The notes under the pieces are model-generated. The model was not told where the DNA came from and made no database searches. It saw nothing but the letters and a program-made list of their open reading frames with translations. A program made the position numbers and the translations under genes. Positions 1 through 11,722 of a stretch of DNA of 64,000 bases are shown piece after piece. This DNA is from Otatea glauca (taxonomy: Eukaryota > Streptophyta > Magnoliopsida > Poales > Poaceae), in assembly GCA_036346275.1 (NCBI GenBank), contig CM070730.1:44066918-44130917 (forward strand), in the 5' to 3' direction. Positions within the stretch are counted from its first letter, which is position 1, and each line of letters starts with the position of its first letter.

Positions 1-1692
1 TCTAATGAAATACTATCTATATCGGTTTGTATAAAGAACCGATACTAATAACAACGCACTATCTATATCGGTTTTCACAAAGAACCGATGCTTATAACCG
101 AGACAACTATCTATATCAGTATTTATAAAGAACCGATACTAATAAGTTATTTGTATCGGTTTTCAGAAAAAAACGATACTAATAATTGTTGCACTGCACA
201 AGTCGATTTATAGAGCATCACTATCGATTTTTCACAAAACCGACACAAATATTTACCATTATCACTATCGGTTTTTGAATAAAACCAACACAGATGTATC
301 TCATTGCACAAAGCTAATAATAGAACATCACTATCGTTTTTTCATAAAAACCGACACAAATTCTGTAATTAACACAATCGGTTTTTTAGCAAAATCGACA
401 CAAATTCTGTAATTAACACAATCAGTTCACTATCGAGTTTGAACTCACTTCACTATCGCTTTTTCACTAAAAACCGACACAAAAGTATATGAAGGTACTA
501 TCGTTTTTTCATAGAAATCGACACAAATAAAAAAGACATCCGTATCGGTTTTTAGAAAAAAAACCGACACAAATGACTAGATATTAGTATCAGTTTTGAG
601 CCGGAACCGACACAAATAAAGAGCATATCAATATCTCTTTTTTGCTAGAACCGACACAAATGAAGGTTTTAGGCTGAACTAATACACATTTGTATTAGTT
701 CTAATAGGAAACCGATTGTAATAATCTTTCATTAGGAACAATTGCGCATTTACACCTTTTGTGTCGCTTTTTAGTAAGAACCGATTGGATTGACCAATTA
801 GGTATTACATCACAATCGTGCACCTGTCATTAAAATGACCATAACTTTTGCATGCGGTGTTCGTTTTTGATGTATGAGTACTCAAATCGAAGAGGACGAA
901 GAGATAGATTGGAAAATCCATAAGACTAAGTCATGAATTCTTCGCGAGGCTTCGGGAAAAGTGTCAACCCCAAAAAACGACGTTTAAGGCCTCAAAACAG
1001 CCTCTGAAGTTTCGGTACCCGTTTTCGTTGATTGTTCGTTGCTAGTTTCAATTTGCTTTCATTATAGCTTGTGTAATACTTGTTTCCAGTTTATATTTTA
1101 GAGTATGCTCATTTGTGAGAGTTTGATTCTGAAAAAAAATTATATAAAATAGATATTACATAATATCAATAGTCACAATCTGTTCTTAGCTAGAATCGAT
1201 TGTGATAACACCCCTCATCACAATCGGTTCTTACTCAGAACCAACACAGATGAGGGTGCCCCTCATCACAATCGGTTTTTTTGCTAGAACCGATTGTGAT
1301 AACACCCCCTCATCACAATCGGTTCTTACTCAGAACCGACACAAATGAGGTGCCCATCATCACAATCGGTTCTGAGAAAGAACCGATTGTGATGAGGGGT
1401 GGCCCTCATCTGTGTCAGTTCTGAGAAAGAACCGATACAGATGAGGGTGTGTCATCACAATCGGTTCTAGCTAAGAACCGATTGTGATGATGGGCACCTC
1501 ATTTGTGTCGGTTCTTAGATAGAACCGATTGTGATGATACCTCTCATCACAATCGGTTCTAACTCAGAACCGATTGTGATGACTCTGGTTCCAAAAATTA
1601 TAAATTACATACATATATCACAATCGTTTTTTTCCTCAAAAGTTAGAAACCGACATAAATGAAGCGATAGTATTGTACCATTTTGTAGTAGG
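1..1692. mobile_element. CACTA-type DNA transposon end (probably non-autonomous), left end outside window
   Basis: Two blocks (about 1-800 and 1,160-1,660) are packed with short palindromic units in which ATCGGTT is followed within about 8-12 bases by its complement AACCGAT or AACCGACAC. About 350 bases of unique sequence separate them. The right edge, CCATTTTGTAGTAGGG, resembles an inverted CACTA terminus (…TTTTGTAGTAGTG) with one base changed. Dense inverted subterminal repeats are the hallmark of CACTA (En/Spm-like) elements and bind the transposase. No transposase ORF is seen. Two arrays around a short unique core suggest a small deleted derivative whose other end lies just left of the window. 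It sits in the left LTR of the G1 gypsy element. Confidence 0.65.
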
Positions 1693-1921
1693 GATTAATA
1701 GGATTAAAACATTAGTTATCATATTATATATGAGTAGTACTTAATATTTAACTTACTTTGCTTAAGAATTCGTTTTGAATATATATATATATACCAGATC
1801 AGTTAGGTTGGGCTATTGGTTATGTATTCTGGTTTGCAAGAAGGTCTTGGTTAAAACAAATATCTTAACCATTGATTTCTTATTTATCATTAAAGCTCGT
1901 TTATTCATACTACGGATTACG

Positions 1922-2470
1922 AAGATCATAATACTTAGGGTTATTTGGATGACAGGATTTATATGCAGAACATGGTGAAACAAGATTATTTCTTCATAAT
2001 AAGGTGGTCTATACTTTGGGGAGCATTCCTAAGCTGATTTAATAAATTTTAGGATTTGAACGAGATGCTTTATTCATTGCTGAAATAGTTTAATGGCATT
2101 AAAGTTTTTGATGACCAGAACACTTAGGGTATAGAGCTAGCAAGATTCAGATGCAAAGCAAGATGTAAAAAGAATATTTTTCCATATTATGGTAGAACAT
2201 ATCTCAAGTATAATTTCTGGACCGTTATTCATAAAATTTGCATTTAGACGAGTTGTTTTATGAGTTGCCGAAAAGTCTTAAGTGTTTCTGAAAACATCAT
2301 ACTTAAGGTTATTTTGCTATCAAGATTTATATGCAAAGTATGATGAAGTGAAATTATTTCTTTAGAATATGGTGCTATGTACTTTGGAGAGTATTTCTAA
2401 ACTGATTTTATAAATTTTAGACGAGATATTTTATTTGCTGCATAAATAGCATAAATGTCCATAAAGTTAA
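1922..2470 (-). repeat. Three imperfect ~180-bp tandem repeats in the G1 LTR
   Basis: Three successive segments (about 1,922-2,115, 2,115-2,290 and 2,290-2,470) share the order ACTTA(A/G)GGT…, GATT(C/T)A(T/G)ATGCA…, an ATGGT(G/A) block, and AAATTTTAGACGAG or a close variant. The third copy and part of the second recur at 34,855-35,170 in the other G1 LTR. Confidence 0.6.
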
Positions 2471-3641
2471 CGTTGTAACTAGACGGATTTCCCTTTTCGT
2501 TTGCGGCTACAGTACACATGATTATTCATTCATTTTACTGGCTTTAGCAGGTGATGATCCTAGAACTATTTTAGAACTAATTTTGCTTTATTTTGCTTTT
2601 AGCTACGATACTTTATATGTACATGAAGAATGAAGTCTTTTATGAAAGCAATCCAAATTAGATCTTGTTGCCAATTATCATGAGCTTAACTCTACGGGTA
2701 TTTTGGGATTAACTCAACTTGATCCCAACATTCAAGTTATGACATTTTATATATTTTTAAGACCTCAAATTTACTTACATCATGTGAAGGCATGTTTGGG
2801 CTAAAGGACTTCGAACAACTATTATAATGATTGAACAACTAAAGGACTAGTTTTTCACGGACTAGCATCTACTAACACATTGCTCCGGAACTTAGCTAAC
2901 CACAAACTGACCATACTGGTCCCATGTTATCAAAGCATTATCTATATTTGTACGAGTGTTTCCATATGTTATGCGTGTATATGAGCAGGCTTAGGTCAAG
3001 GTTAGTTTAATCTATTTCTTCTTAATGTCTTGATCAGAGGTTAATCGAACTAATTGAGCTTATGATTAATGATGCTAATTAACTTTCTAGAGATACTAAC
3101 AAACTTTCCTATGTCTGGTTAGATTCAGATAACCAATCTCAAATGTGATCCTATCTGTCATTTGGGATCAAGGATGCTTATCATGGCGGCAAGACAACTT
3201 AAGGTGCTCAATCAAATTTCAATTTTGCTTTAGGTTTGAACATTTGATTCAGATGTTAATCTTCTAATTTGAGTTGGAGATCAAATAATAATAATAAAAT
3301 ATCTTTTCTACCTTTTAACTATGTGACTTAACTTAGCACATACTTAGTTGGCCCCACATGTCTTGGCCGTAAAGAGATATCAATGGTACTTGCTTGCTTG
3401 TTTTGTTTACCTGAGGCTGGATGGGGCATTAGACAGGACGAACAGAGGAAGCACAGACAGGCGCCCGGTAGGGTTCCTCTGATGGTTTCGGCTGGCTCCT
3501 GTGCAAGCGAGGGAAGGAAGAAGTGAAGACCAAAACGGAACCCCAAGATCACAACGATGCCATAGGTGATCTCGGTTTGGCAGTGGTGAGGCTTGGTTTG
3601 CATGCTCATGGTGTATGGCCATTTGAGGAGAGATCACTGGC

Positions 3642-3649
3642 TTTTATAG
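3642..3649 (-). promoter_or_regulatory. TATA box of G1 3' LTR
   Basis: Plus-strand TTTTATAG reads CTATAAAA on the element's coding strand. The other G1 LTR has the same site at 36,391-36,398. Its position, about 1.2 kb from the LTR start, fits a U3/R boundary. Short ORFs begin just downstream in both LTRs. Confidence 0.5.
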
Positions 3650-4851
3650 CCAAGTAAGGCTATGGAGAAGCTAGATGACGGGTGGGCCTTGGCACTGTTC
3701 ATTGAAGTGACACAAAACAAACCTTATCTATCCTTATCGCAAACAGAGCTGAGTTGCATTCAATGAATCAGTTAGCAATCTTGGTGTTAATTTAATTACG
3801 ATTTTATGGGGTGTACAAAAGCTAGGGTAAAAGGCATTGTTAAATTTTTAGAATTATCTGATGCATGTAGAATTTATAAAAATTCTGAGAGTGCACCGCA
3901 CAGAAATTTCTATTTTCTGTATTTAATTTATCTGGGTGTTGATAACTTATGAAATATTTGTGAAAATTTTTGTCAGTGTTCCTTATGTCCATATTACTGT
4001 TCTGTAATATTTTCAACTTCAAATCTGTATATTTTAGTTACTAAAATTCTGACATTTACATTTTTAGATTTTCAGCTTTTATGTTTTTGAATTTTTAAAA
4101 TTAATAATTTAATCATTATTTCCTGATATTTTTACTGTTGATGGGTTGCTATAGAATTAAGATAATAGAAAAAATTCAGGTCGAATTAATGCAGTATTAT
4201 TTTTACTCAAATCTGAGAAATTCACTGTTGCTAGTCAAGAATCATTAATTGGACTCTTAATTGCTTTGATGTGACTTGTAACTTATTTAAATATCTTGAT
4301 ATGACCTTTAACTTCCAAAATTAATTTCTGAATAATTTATATGTTTAAGTAAATTTTTGTTTATTGTTTTGTTATAAACTTTTTACTTTTTTCTTTATCT
4401 ATTATTATGATTATATGGAAAGATTTTTCCTATAGAACAAAAAATCAAGGAAATTCAAGAAAATCAAAATAAATTCATAAAAATTCATAAAAATCATCAA
4501 TAAATATATTTTAATTTTGAACTTCATTTTCTTGTTGTAATTTAAGTTTTGTATTGTGGAGAAAATGAAATTAGTACAATTAAAGATTCTCTTAAGAACC
4601 AAAATTCAATAAAATTTTAGATTAGTTGGAATTTCAATGTAAATTTTTATTTCCAGCTTATTTTAATATTTTATTTAATTTGGTGTTTTATATTGTAGCT
4701 CATCTCTTTAGTGAGGTTGGATTTCAAGATATTGAGATGAAAGATAATATTTTTAAATAATACTCTTATTTTCAATTCAAAGTTTTTATTTAATTTTTTT
4801 TCAAATTTTAAATTTTTACTTTTCATATTTTGAATTTTTTGGGATGTTACA

Positions 4852-4865
4852 AATCTACCCCTCTT
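4852..4865 (-). other. Polypurine tract of G1
   Basis: On the coding strand AAGAGGGGTAGATT lies immediately before the LTR start TGTAACATCCC. This is the position and composition of the plus-strand primer for reverse transcription and fixes the inner edge of the left LTR. Confidence 0.8.
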
Positions 4866-4897
4866 ACAGAAATCTCGTCATCGAGATTTGGCGAGGG

Positions 4898-5056
4898 CTA
4901 GAAGAAGTCTGGGAATTCTTTATGTAGATGGACTTCACGTTCCCATGTGGCTTCGTCTTCTATGTGGTTGCTCCACTAGACTTTCAGCATCTTGTGGGAC
5001 ATGTTCCTCTTCTTCTTCGAGGATGCGGATTGGACTGGACGCTCTCGATAGGATAG
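4898..5056 (-). pseudogene. G1 polyprotein C-terminus (chromodomain-like tail), broken
   Basis: Minus-strand translation gives WSNHIEDEATWERE followed by VHLHKEFPDFF and a stop at 4,898-4,900. This is the conserved end of grass chromovirus polyproteins, after integrase. Upstream a frameshift separates YRERPV from an acidic RILEEEEEH stretch, and a TAG stop replaces the codon before WSNH. The reading continues across the S1 insertion from 15,822, where the preceding LKKCLRVPSEL…LQPNLS segment lies. The piece ends at the S1 target site. Confidence 0.8.
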
Positions 5057-6695
5057 TGAAGGACCGAGATGGCGAACAGAGGGGGGGGGTGAATGGTCGC
5101 AAATAAATTTTCCCCCAAAATACTCCAACAAAAACCTCGACAAGATCGCTCAAAGGAAATCGTGAAAAACCCGAAAAACTAGACAACTATGTCTACCCCA
5201 AGCTTGCATTGATAAGTACCATAAAATATGTGGGGATTTTTGAGTCACAATCCTGGTTGTCTAGTGTCCAAGATAAAGAGGAATCAATCCAACTCTTGCT
5301 TTTAGAAAGAACATCAATTTAAATCACAAAGTCACTTTCAGAAACGCAAAAGCAGAATTTCTAGAACTTGTCCTCAATTTGAACAGGAGGTTGGTGGGTT
5401 TACGCAGCTTAAATATTTTGAGAATTTTTGTCCCTATGAGCATCAGAGTCTTTAAGAACTCCACCAAATTTCTACTCAAAAAGCCTCACAGAAAAAACAG
5501 GAAAAATCGAAGAACACAGTCAGTCAAGAACTTCGAGCAGAAAGTTTGGGGCTCGGTATTCACCTAATGGCGCCCAAACAGGGCAACAAGTGAATTCCAA
5601 AATTTTTCTGCAAGTGGATATCAGAGTCCTGCATCTCCTCCAACAAGAATCACTTAAAAAGGAATTTTTTATATTGTTATAATAATCAAATACTAAATGC
5701 TGCGCAAAGAACAAGTTCTGAACAAAGTTGGAACTTGAAAGAAAAGATGTTCTCTACTCAATCCAAGAGTGCAAAAGAGATGTAAAACCATATGAAAACA
5801 CTCAAAACATCCAAGATCAACAGCATTTAGAAGGAGAGGAGGCAAATCCAAATTGCGTGAAAGTAAATTGCGAGAATGTAATTGCGGGAAAATAAATGCT
5901 GAATTTAAATTGCGTAAAGTAAAGACATAATGTAAATGCGCAAAATAAATTCAGAGATGGATGGATAAAACTTTCATTTATGGAAGGAGAGGTTACAAAG
6001 CCTCACTTTCATGTGGGCAAAGCTCAAAGGAGCATTCACAAACCTCAAAACCTTGAAGAGGAGGAGGCTACCCCTCCACCTCTATTTATACTACTCTTGG
6101 GCCACCTACCACTCTTGGATGAGTCCCTCAACCCTAGAGCACTCATCTAAGGGCTAGGATTAACCCACACACACAGCCATGCAAGGGATAACCCAAAACC
6201 CACCCACATACCGGGTTTTCTTGCACGGTTTTCAAAGCATACTACCTAGACCCGCTAACCTATCAACTAGACCTCAATCCGACGGCCCTCATTGATCCAC
6301 GCGGCATCTAGCTTGCATCATCTCCTTTCCTTGTCTTCTTGACTTGCTCGAACTCCATCTCCAATCATCTTCCGGCGATCTCCTAACCGTCTGGACCTCC
6401 GACGCTCCTCACCTAGTCCGGTCATCCTTCGCCTCACCATGACCTAGCACCGTCGCCCTGCAACCATCAAAGACAAGGAAAACACATCACATAGCAATGC
6501 CCACAATGATATGTAATAAACCATCTAACTCATCACTACCACGCCCATACGCCGGTACAGCCACTCCTGACAGAGACAACTCAAATTGCTTCATTTTGAA
6601 AATAAATCCAAATCAAACTCAAACTTGAGCACACCTTGCTCAAATAAAGTCAAATACTCATCACAAAAATGGATGGACCTCCACATGGTCCTTCA
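5057..6695 (-). repeat. 3' LTR of S1
   Basis: A 1,639-bp direct repeat, visibly near-identical to 14,181-15,816. It starts TGAAGGACCGAG and ends CATGGTCCTTCA on the plus strand. It borders GATAG on the left and the polypurine tract on the right. It shares its tips and the block around the TATA box with the S2 LTRs but lacks their tandem arrays. Confidence 0.93.
6083..6090 (-). promoter_or_regulatory. TATA box in S1 3' LTR
   Basis: Plus TATTTATA is TATAAATA on the coding strand, about 600 bases into the LTR. The 5' LTR, which would drive the element, has it at 15,203-15,210. S2 LTRs carry it at 38,584-38,591 and 47,675-47,682 in similar sequence. Confidence 0.6.
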
Positions 6696-8540
6696 ATCTC
6701 CCCCTTGATGAGTATATTGACAAACCACACAAAAGGCATAAATTTGAGTTTGAATGAGAGAAGAAGAAAGCAATTTGATTGCAAAGCCAAACTTGGTCCA
6801 GAGAAAAAGATATAAAATCATGACCAAGTTGGCAGAAAGAATTTAGAGCAATACCATGAAAAGAGCAAGTTTTCCACAAAAGCTCTAAAAACCAATCGTA
6901 AGTGCCAAATGTGATTATAAGCCATAAGAAATAGCAAAGATTTACAAAGATCATAAGAACCAAAGGCTTTCACATTTTTTATCTTTTTTTTAATGATGCC
7001 TTTTCTACATTTTCTCCCCTTTTGGCAATATAGGCATCAAAATGGAATTTTCTCCCTCTTTTTATGTATGCATGAAATGCAACCTAAGGGAGCTTTGAAG
7101 ATTATCCAATTGATCACAATGACAAGATATGACACCAAGCTAGTCAATTTTTAGATTAGACTAGTCTAGGACATGTCCAAGTGCAAATACAAGCTTAGAT
7201 CTGAATATTTCATTTTTATCAAGATTTGACAAGTGCAACACTTAGCTTTAGTTTAAAAAATAGAAGAATAGCCACTCTAAGGATCAAAAGGAAAACCTAG
7301 AGTTCAACCTACTCAACACTTTGGGGAATCTAGAAGAACATACAAGGTCCTTCGGGCTCATTTATCACTTAATGCAAAATTTGATTTATCATCACACAAG
7401 ATATAGCGGGGTGCAAATGTTGGACATTATTTGCATTCTTTACCCACATATGTCTTTGTTTTTAATTTATTTGCATTTTCTTTTGACAACCAATTGAATC
7501 AAGCCGTATGCGACCATCTCAAGATGAACTCTTAAGAGGATGGTCTAGGTCAAACACGATGTATTCCAAGTTCATCCCATGTGCAATGGGAAGCGGTCTT
7601 GTGAATGCAAGGTGTTGAGTCGTATGTGCACAAGAAGAGTCAATTTTGTTTAATTTTCATTTTTAGCACAATGATTTATGAGCAATTGATGGACTCTAGC
7701 ATGAATCAAACTAGTTTCACCCAAGTTGCTATAGGGACACTAGAGAACTCCAAAAGTTCTCAAATTATGGCACAAACCTCTGGAGAAGAAACCTAGCAAG
7801 TAAAAGCAACAAGTTTCATCAAGTTTTTCATTTAAGGCTTATTTCATTGTTTTTAGCTTAGCAAGTTAAATGAACTTGGACATATCTAAGCTAGTGATTT
7901 CCTCCATATGATGTAGCATGGTGTATAGCTTGAAGAAGAAATCAATTGCATAACAGACAAAGCTCATTAAACAGGAAATGCAGTCTATATGCAATGCACG
8001 AACACATTCCCAAACTCCCCCTCAACAAATAAATCAATTTTAAGCTCAAATCTGGTAAAAGTTGAGTTATTATCAAGATTAGGCATAAAGAAAACCCGAA
8101 TGAACTCAATAATAACCAGAAAAACAGAATGAGGAGAAGAAGTCGAGAAACTGCAAAACTGGATGGCTATTGAGCATAGATAAGATAGAAGAGACTCATT
8201 ACGGCTCAGACTCGCTCTTATCTTCCCCAGAGACTGACATAGGGAAGCTGACTCTAGATCCCAACTAAGGAGTGCACATAGACCCTGTCTACCCAGGAGG
8301 CCTAATACCTGCTAGACTTATAAGACTGTGAGGGAACTCAACCTAGAAAGAAGAGAAAACAGCTAATCACACATGATAGCAACCTAAAGCACAAGATAAG
8401 AGGTCCATGCAAGGCATGCCAAAAGTCTATGTGAGTGAACTCAACTCAAGAAAACCTGCCCAAAGTCACCCAGAAGAAACACAAAGAAAAGAAAAGCTAG
8501 AAGAAAACATATAATACATAATATACAAACCAGCTCCCCC
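6696..8540 (-). other. S1 3' non-coding region with repeated polypurine tracts
   Basis: About 1.85 kb between the pol stop and the 3' LTR, with no protein-like ORF. On the coding strand the purine block AAGGGGGAG abuts the LTR (6,698-6,706), and further AGGGG(G)AG blocks occur at 7,014-7,020, 8,015-8,023 and 8,534-8,542. Repeated polypurine tracts upstream of the 3' LTR are a described feature of Sireviruses. The same region, with the same blocks, recurs in S2 at 39,665-41,546. I see no env-like ORF. Confidence 0.7.
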
Positions 8541-9034
8541 TCACGAAAGGCCGTAAGGGCTCACGACTCCAAGCTCACTCCTCAAGGCAACAAATCTGGA
8601 GCTATCCAAAGGCTTGGTGAAAATATCGCTAATCAAGGTCACTCTACGAATCAAGCGCGATATCTCCCTTCTCCACATGGTCTCTAAGGAAGTGATATCT
8701 AATATCAATGTGCTTGGTCCGAATGTTGCATCGGGTTTTTAGCAATGCAAATAGCTGAAGTGTTATCACGTAAGAGTGGCGCACTCTCTATCTCTAACCC
8801 ATAGTCCCGTAAGGTCGATCTCATCCAGAGCACTGCTACAAAGAATCGGCCGCAAAGAACATACTCGACCTCGGTGGTGGATCATGCAACACCGCATCGC
8901 TTCCTAGATGACCAAGAAACAAGAGAAGTGCCAATGAATTGGCAAGTGCCAGAAGTGATCTTCCTATCTATCCTACAGCCAGCAAAGTCGGCATCGGAAA
9001 AGGCTCTAAGAGATAGACAAGAAAAAGAAGAGTA
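8541..9034 (-). pseudogene. S1 RNase H domain
   Basis: Minus-strand reading gives the copia RNase H signature: DADFAGCRIDRK followed by SGTCQFIGTSLVSW, then STTEVEYV and DNTSAI, and ends in ADIFTKPLD-like sequence with a TGA stop at 8,541-8,543. The domain degrades the RNA strand of the RNA/DNA hybrid. The region just after the RT ORF needs a frame change, and a stop interrupts the stretch before STTEVEYV, so no product is expected. The last dozen codons survive in S2, where divergence starts at 41,547. Confidence 0.75.
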
Positions 9035-9965
9035 TCAAATACCATAATCAGTGGTAGCACGAAGGTACCTGAAGATGCGCTTGACCGCCCGGCGGTGAGA
9101 GGCGCGAGGAGAAGCATGAAATCGAGCGCACAGACACACAGTGCAATGTATGTCTGGCCTCGAAGAAGTGAGGTACAAGAGGGAGCCGATAATGCTCCGA
9201 AACTCCTTTTGATCAACAGGCTCACCATCCTCATCGGGCTCGAGGACAGCTGTGGTGGCCATAGGAGTCATCACCAGCTTCCCATCAGACATATCAAAGC
9301 GCCTCAGAAGGTCACGGGTATACTTGCCTTGATGCAAGAAATTACCCTCCCGAGTCTGCTTGATTTGGAAGCTAAGAAAGTAGCTCAACTCGCCCATCAT
9401 ACTCATCTCAAACTCTGTGCTCATCACCTCAGAAAACTGAGACACAAGCGAATGAGACGAGCCACCAAAAATGATATCGTCCACATAAACGGACGAGAAG
9501 AAAATGCGACTCATGGTGTCCGATGAATGAGTCTTGTCTACTACGCCCATTTTGAAGTCATGGTGAGAAGATAAGACTTGAGCCTCTCATACCATGCTCT
9601 GGGGCTCGCTTGAGTCCATACAGAGCTTTGGAAAGCTTGTATACATGACTCGGAAACTTGGGGTTCTCAAACTCGGAGGTTGTTTGACATAAACCTCTTC
9701 CTCAATATAGCCATTGAGGAATGCACTCTTGACATCCATTTGATAGAGCTTGAAGCCCCGGGATGCAGAGAATGCAAGCAGGATCCTAATAGCCTTAGTC
9801 TAGCTACAGGGGCAAAGGTCTCCTCAAAGTCAAGACCCTCAACCTGAGAAAAACCCTGTGCAACTAGCCTTGCCTTGTTGCGAATGACAACCCCATCCTA
9901 CTCTGCTTGTTTTTGAACACCCACTTGGTCCCAATGACATTATGACCAGATGGACGTTCTACAAG
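9035..9965 (-). pseudogene. S1 reverse transcriptase (Ty1/copia)
   Basis: The open part (9,550-9,035) contains the catalytic box SVYVDDIIFGG, then GELSYFLSFQIKQ and SLLYLTSSRPDI, the usual copia RT core and connection. The N-terminal half (9,965-9,551) is present but scattered over frames: NVIGTKWVFKNK, a damaged DVKSAFLNG region, and KLSKALYGLKRAPE are recognisable. Frameshifts and stops break it. It copies the element RNA into DNA inside virus-like particles. Confidence 0.8.
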
Positions 9966-11319
9966 CTACCAGACTTTGTTCCTCTCGAAGTTTTCAAGTT
10001 CCTCATGAATAGCATTAGTCCAAGACTCGTCAAATAATGCATGAGTCACATCCTTCGGCTCAAACGAGGCAACAAAGGCAGAGTGAAGACAGAAACTGGA
10101 CAAACCTGATTTTGAGCGAGTGACTCGCTCAAATAGATCGCCGAAGATCTGATATGGTGGATGAGAACGCTGAATATGACGGGGGGGTCTAGAAGAAGAA
10201 GTGGCCTCTACCTCATGCACAGAAAAGGCAGGAGCAGAGCCACTAGCTGAATGAGAGTCAGAAGGCAAGGGCTGGCCTTCCTGAGGTGCAGAAATGGAAA
10301 CACGAGGCACCTCAGGTGTAGAGGGGACTGGATCAGGTGGAACACCATCATCTCCATCATCCTCATCCTCTACAAAGATGGTCTCGAAGGAAGAAAAAGA
10401 GCCCGAAATATCGGGTCTAGCTCCTGGGCTAGCCTCATCAAAGGTCACTTCACAGGTCTCTATGATCCTATGCGCATCACAACTCCAGACCCTATAGCTA
10501 CGAGAAGAAGTCGAATAACCCAGAAAGATACCATCAGAAAAACGAGACTCAAATTTATCCAGGTTACCAGACTTCAAAATAAAACACTTGCAACCAAACA
10601 CACGAAAATGAGAAACACCGGACTTTCGCCCATACCTCAACTCTTAAGAAGTGCGGTGCAAGTGTGCTCTCAAGAATACACGATTAGAAACATGGCAAGC
10701 AGTAGCTATAGCCTCAGCCCAAAACTTGCTAGGAATACTGTACTCGTCTAGCATCATCCTGGCCATTTCTACCAGTGTCCTATTCTTCCTTTCCACTACG
10801 CCATTTTGTTGAGGGACGTAGGGAGAGGATAATTGATGCTCCAAACCAGACTCCACACAGAAACTCTCAAAATAGGAGTTCTTGAACTCCGTGTGATTGT
10901 CACTACGTATAGCTCGTAGGGCACCAGGCAGCTCAAAAGACAACCTATGAACCAAACCCCTAAAATGGGTAAAAGTCTCATCCTTCGAGGACATGAAAAA
11001 CACCAAAGAATACCTCAAAAAGTCATCAACAATGACAAGAACATACCACTTCCCACCCACTTCATCGCACTCTAGCAGACCAACAAAGGTCCATATGTAA
11101 AAGCTGTCCTGGTGCATCACCATCACAACAAAGGATCGGGGATGAGAAGAAGAACCATCTTGCCATGTCGGCAGGAGAGCAAACTAAGTCTTTGACCATT
11201 TTGAGTTTGGGCAAACCACGAATGAGAACGTGGCTGCTAACTCGGGTCAAATGATGAAATCCAATGTGACCAAGTCTCCTACGCCAGAAGGAGAGATCAC
11301 GGCACTCAGAAGTAATCAA
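9966..11319 (-). pseudogene. S1 integrase (copia-type) with pre-integrase region
   Basis: The N-terminal zinc-binding part shows FWRRRLGHIGFHHL (11,319-11,062). The core (11,126-10,644) has LHMDLCW, YVLVIVDDFLRY, RSDNHTEF and PQQNGVVERKNRTL, so the three acidic catalytic positions can be placed. The C-terminal part (10,640-9,966) has HFRVFGCKCFI and FLGYSTSSRSYRVW, followed by a Ser/Pro-rich linker to RT. Integrase inserts the cDNA into the genome. The three ORFs lie in different frames or are split by stops. Confidence 0.82.
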
Positions 11320-11376
11320 ACACCGAAGAGAGTCTCCGTAAGAAACAGAAAAATCAGCACTAAGACTCTCCCAAAT

Positions 11377-11722
11377 CTAGAAATCCCAAGAACTAACCCT
11401 CCGATGAATCAAGGATTCTACAGCATTACTCTTGAAGCTTACCTCGAAAGAGTCATCGATAAGCTGAGAAACAGAGAGCAGATTGTATTGCAGCTTACTT
11501 ACTAAGGCAACATCTTTAAGAATGAAATTTTGGTTAATGCAGATGGTACCTTTAACAATGACTCTACCTGAAGAAGCATCCCCGAAAGTGATCAACTCAT
11601 CACCTGGGGCTCGGACTAGGGAAGAGAACCATCGAGAATCTCCGGTCATATGACGAGAACAACCGAGTCAACAATCCAAACATCTCCTTCCCATCCGACT
11701 AACTCGATCAAGACATAACAGA
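11377..11722 (-). pseudogene. S1 aspartic protease region
   Basis: The ORF MTGDSRWFSSL…ILKDVALVSKLQYNLLSVSQL (11,649-11,377) is the C-terminal half of a copia protease. The catalytic Asp-Ser-Gly-Cys lies just upstream at about 11,653-11,669, where one G of a run is missing and shifts the frame. The protease cuts Gag-Pol into working parts. S2 homology stops just upstream of this motif, so protease is the first domain lost there. Confidence 0.72.

Larger units (their letters stand above)
1693..4851 (-). repeat. 3' LTR of G1 (left copy, truncated by CACTA)
   Basis: From about 2,137 to 4,851 this is co-linear with 34,855-37,369 plus 48,827-49,015, with only scattered differences, so the two are the LTR pair of G1. 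The right edge GGGATGTTACA is followed directly by a polypurine tract. Bases 1,693-2,137 are LTR too: they resemble the inverted complement of the related LTR at about 53,560-53,800, whereas the right-hand G1 LTR has lost this part. Very AT-rich, with no gene. Small ORFs at 3,328-3,637 are leader sequence downstream of the LTR TATA box. Confidence 0.85.

Noticed and set aside
1..1692. Satellite or microRNA precursor cluster
   Set aside because: Short variable palindromes with a CACTA-like terminus fit transposon subterminal repeats better; no single stable long hairpin precursor was evident.
3328..3637. ORFs of 93 and 76 residues, also kept at 36,110-36,386
   Set aside because: They lie just downstream of the TATA box in both G1 LTR copies. 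Conservation follows from LTR duplication, and the frames overlap each other with no domain.
9095..9526. 143-residue plus-strand ORF
   Set aside because: Antisense of the S1 reverse transcriptase catalytic region.
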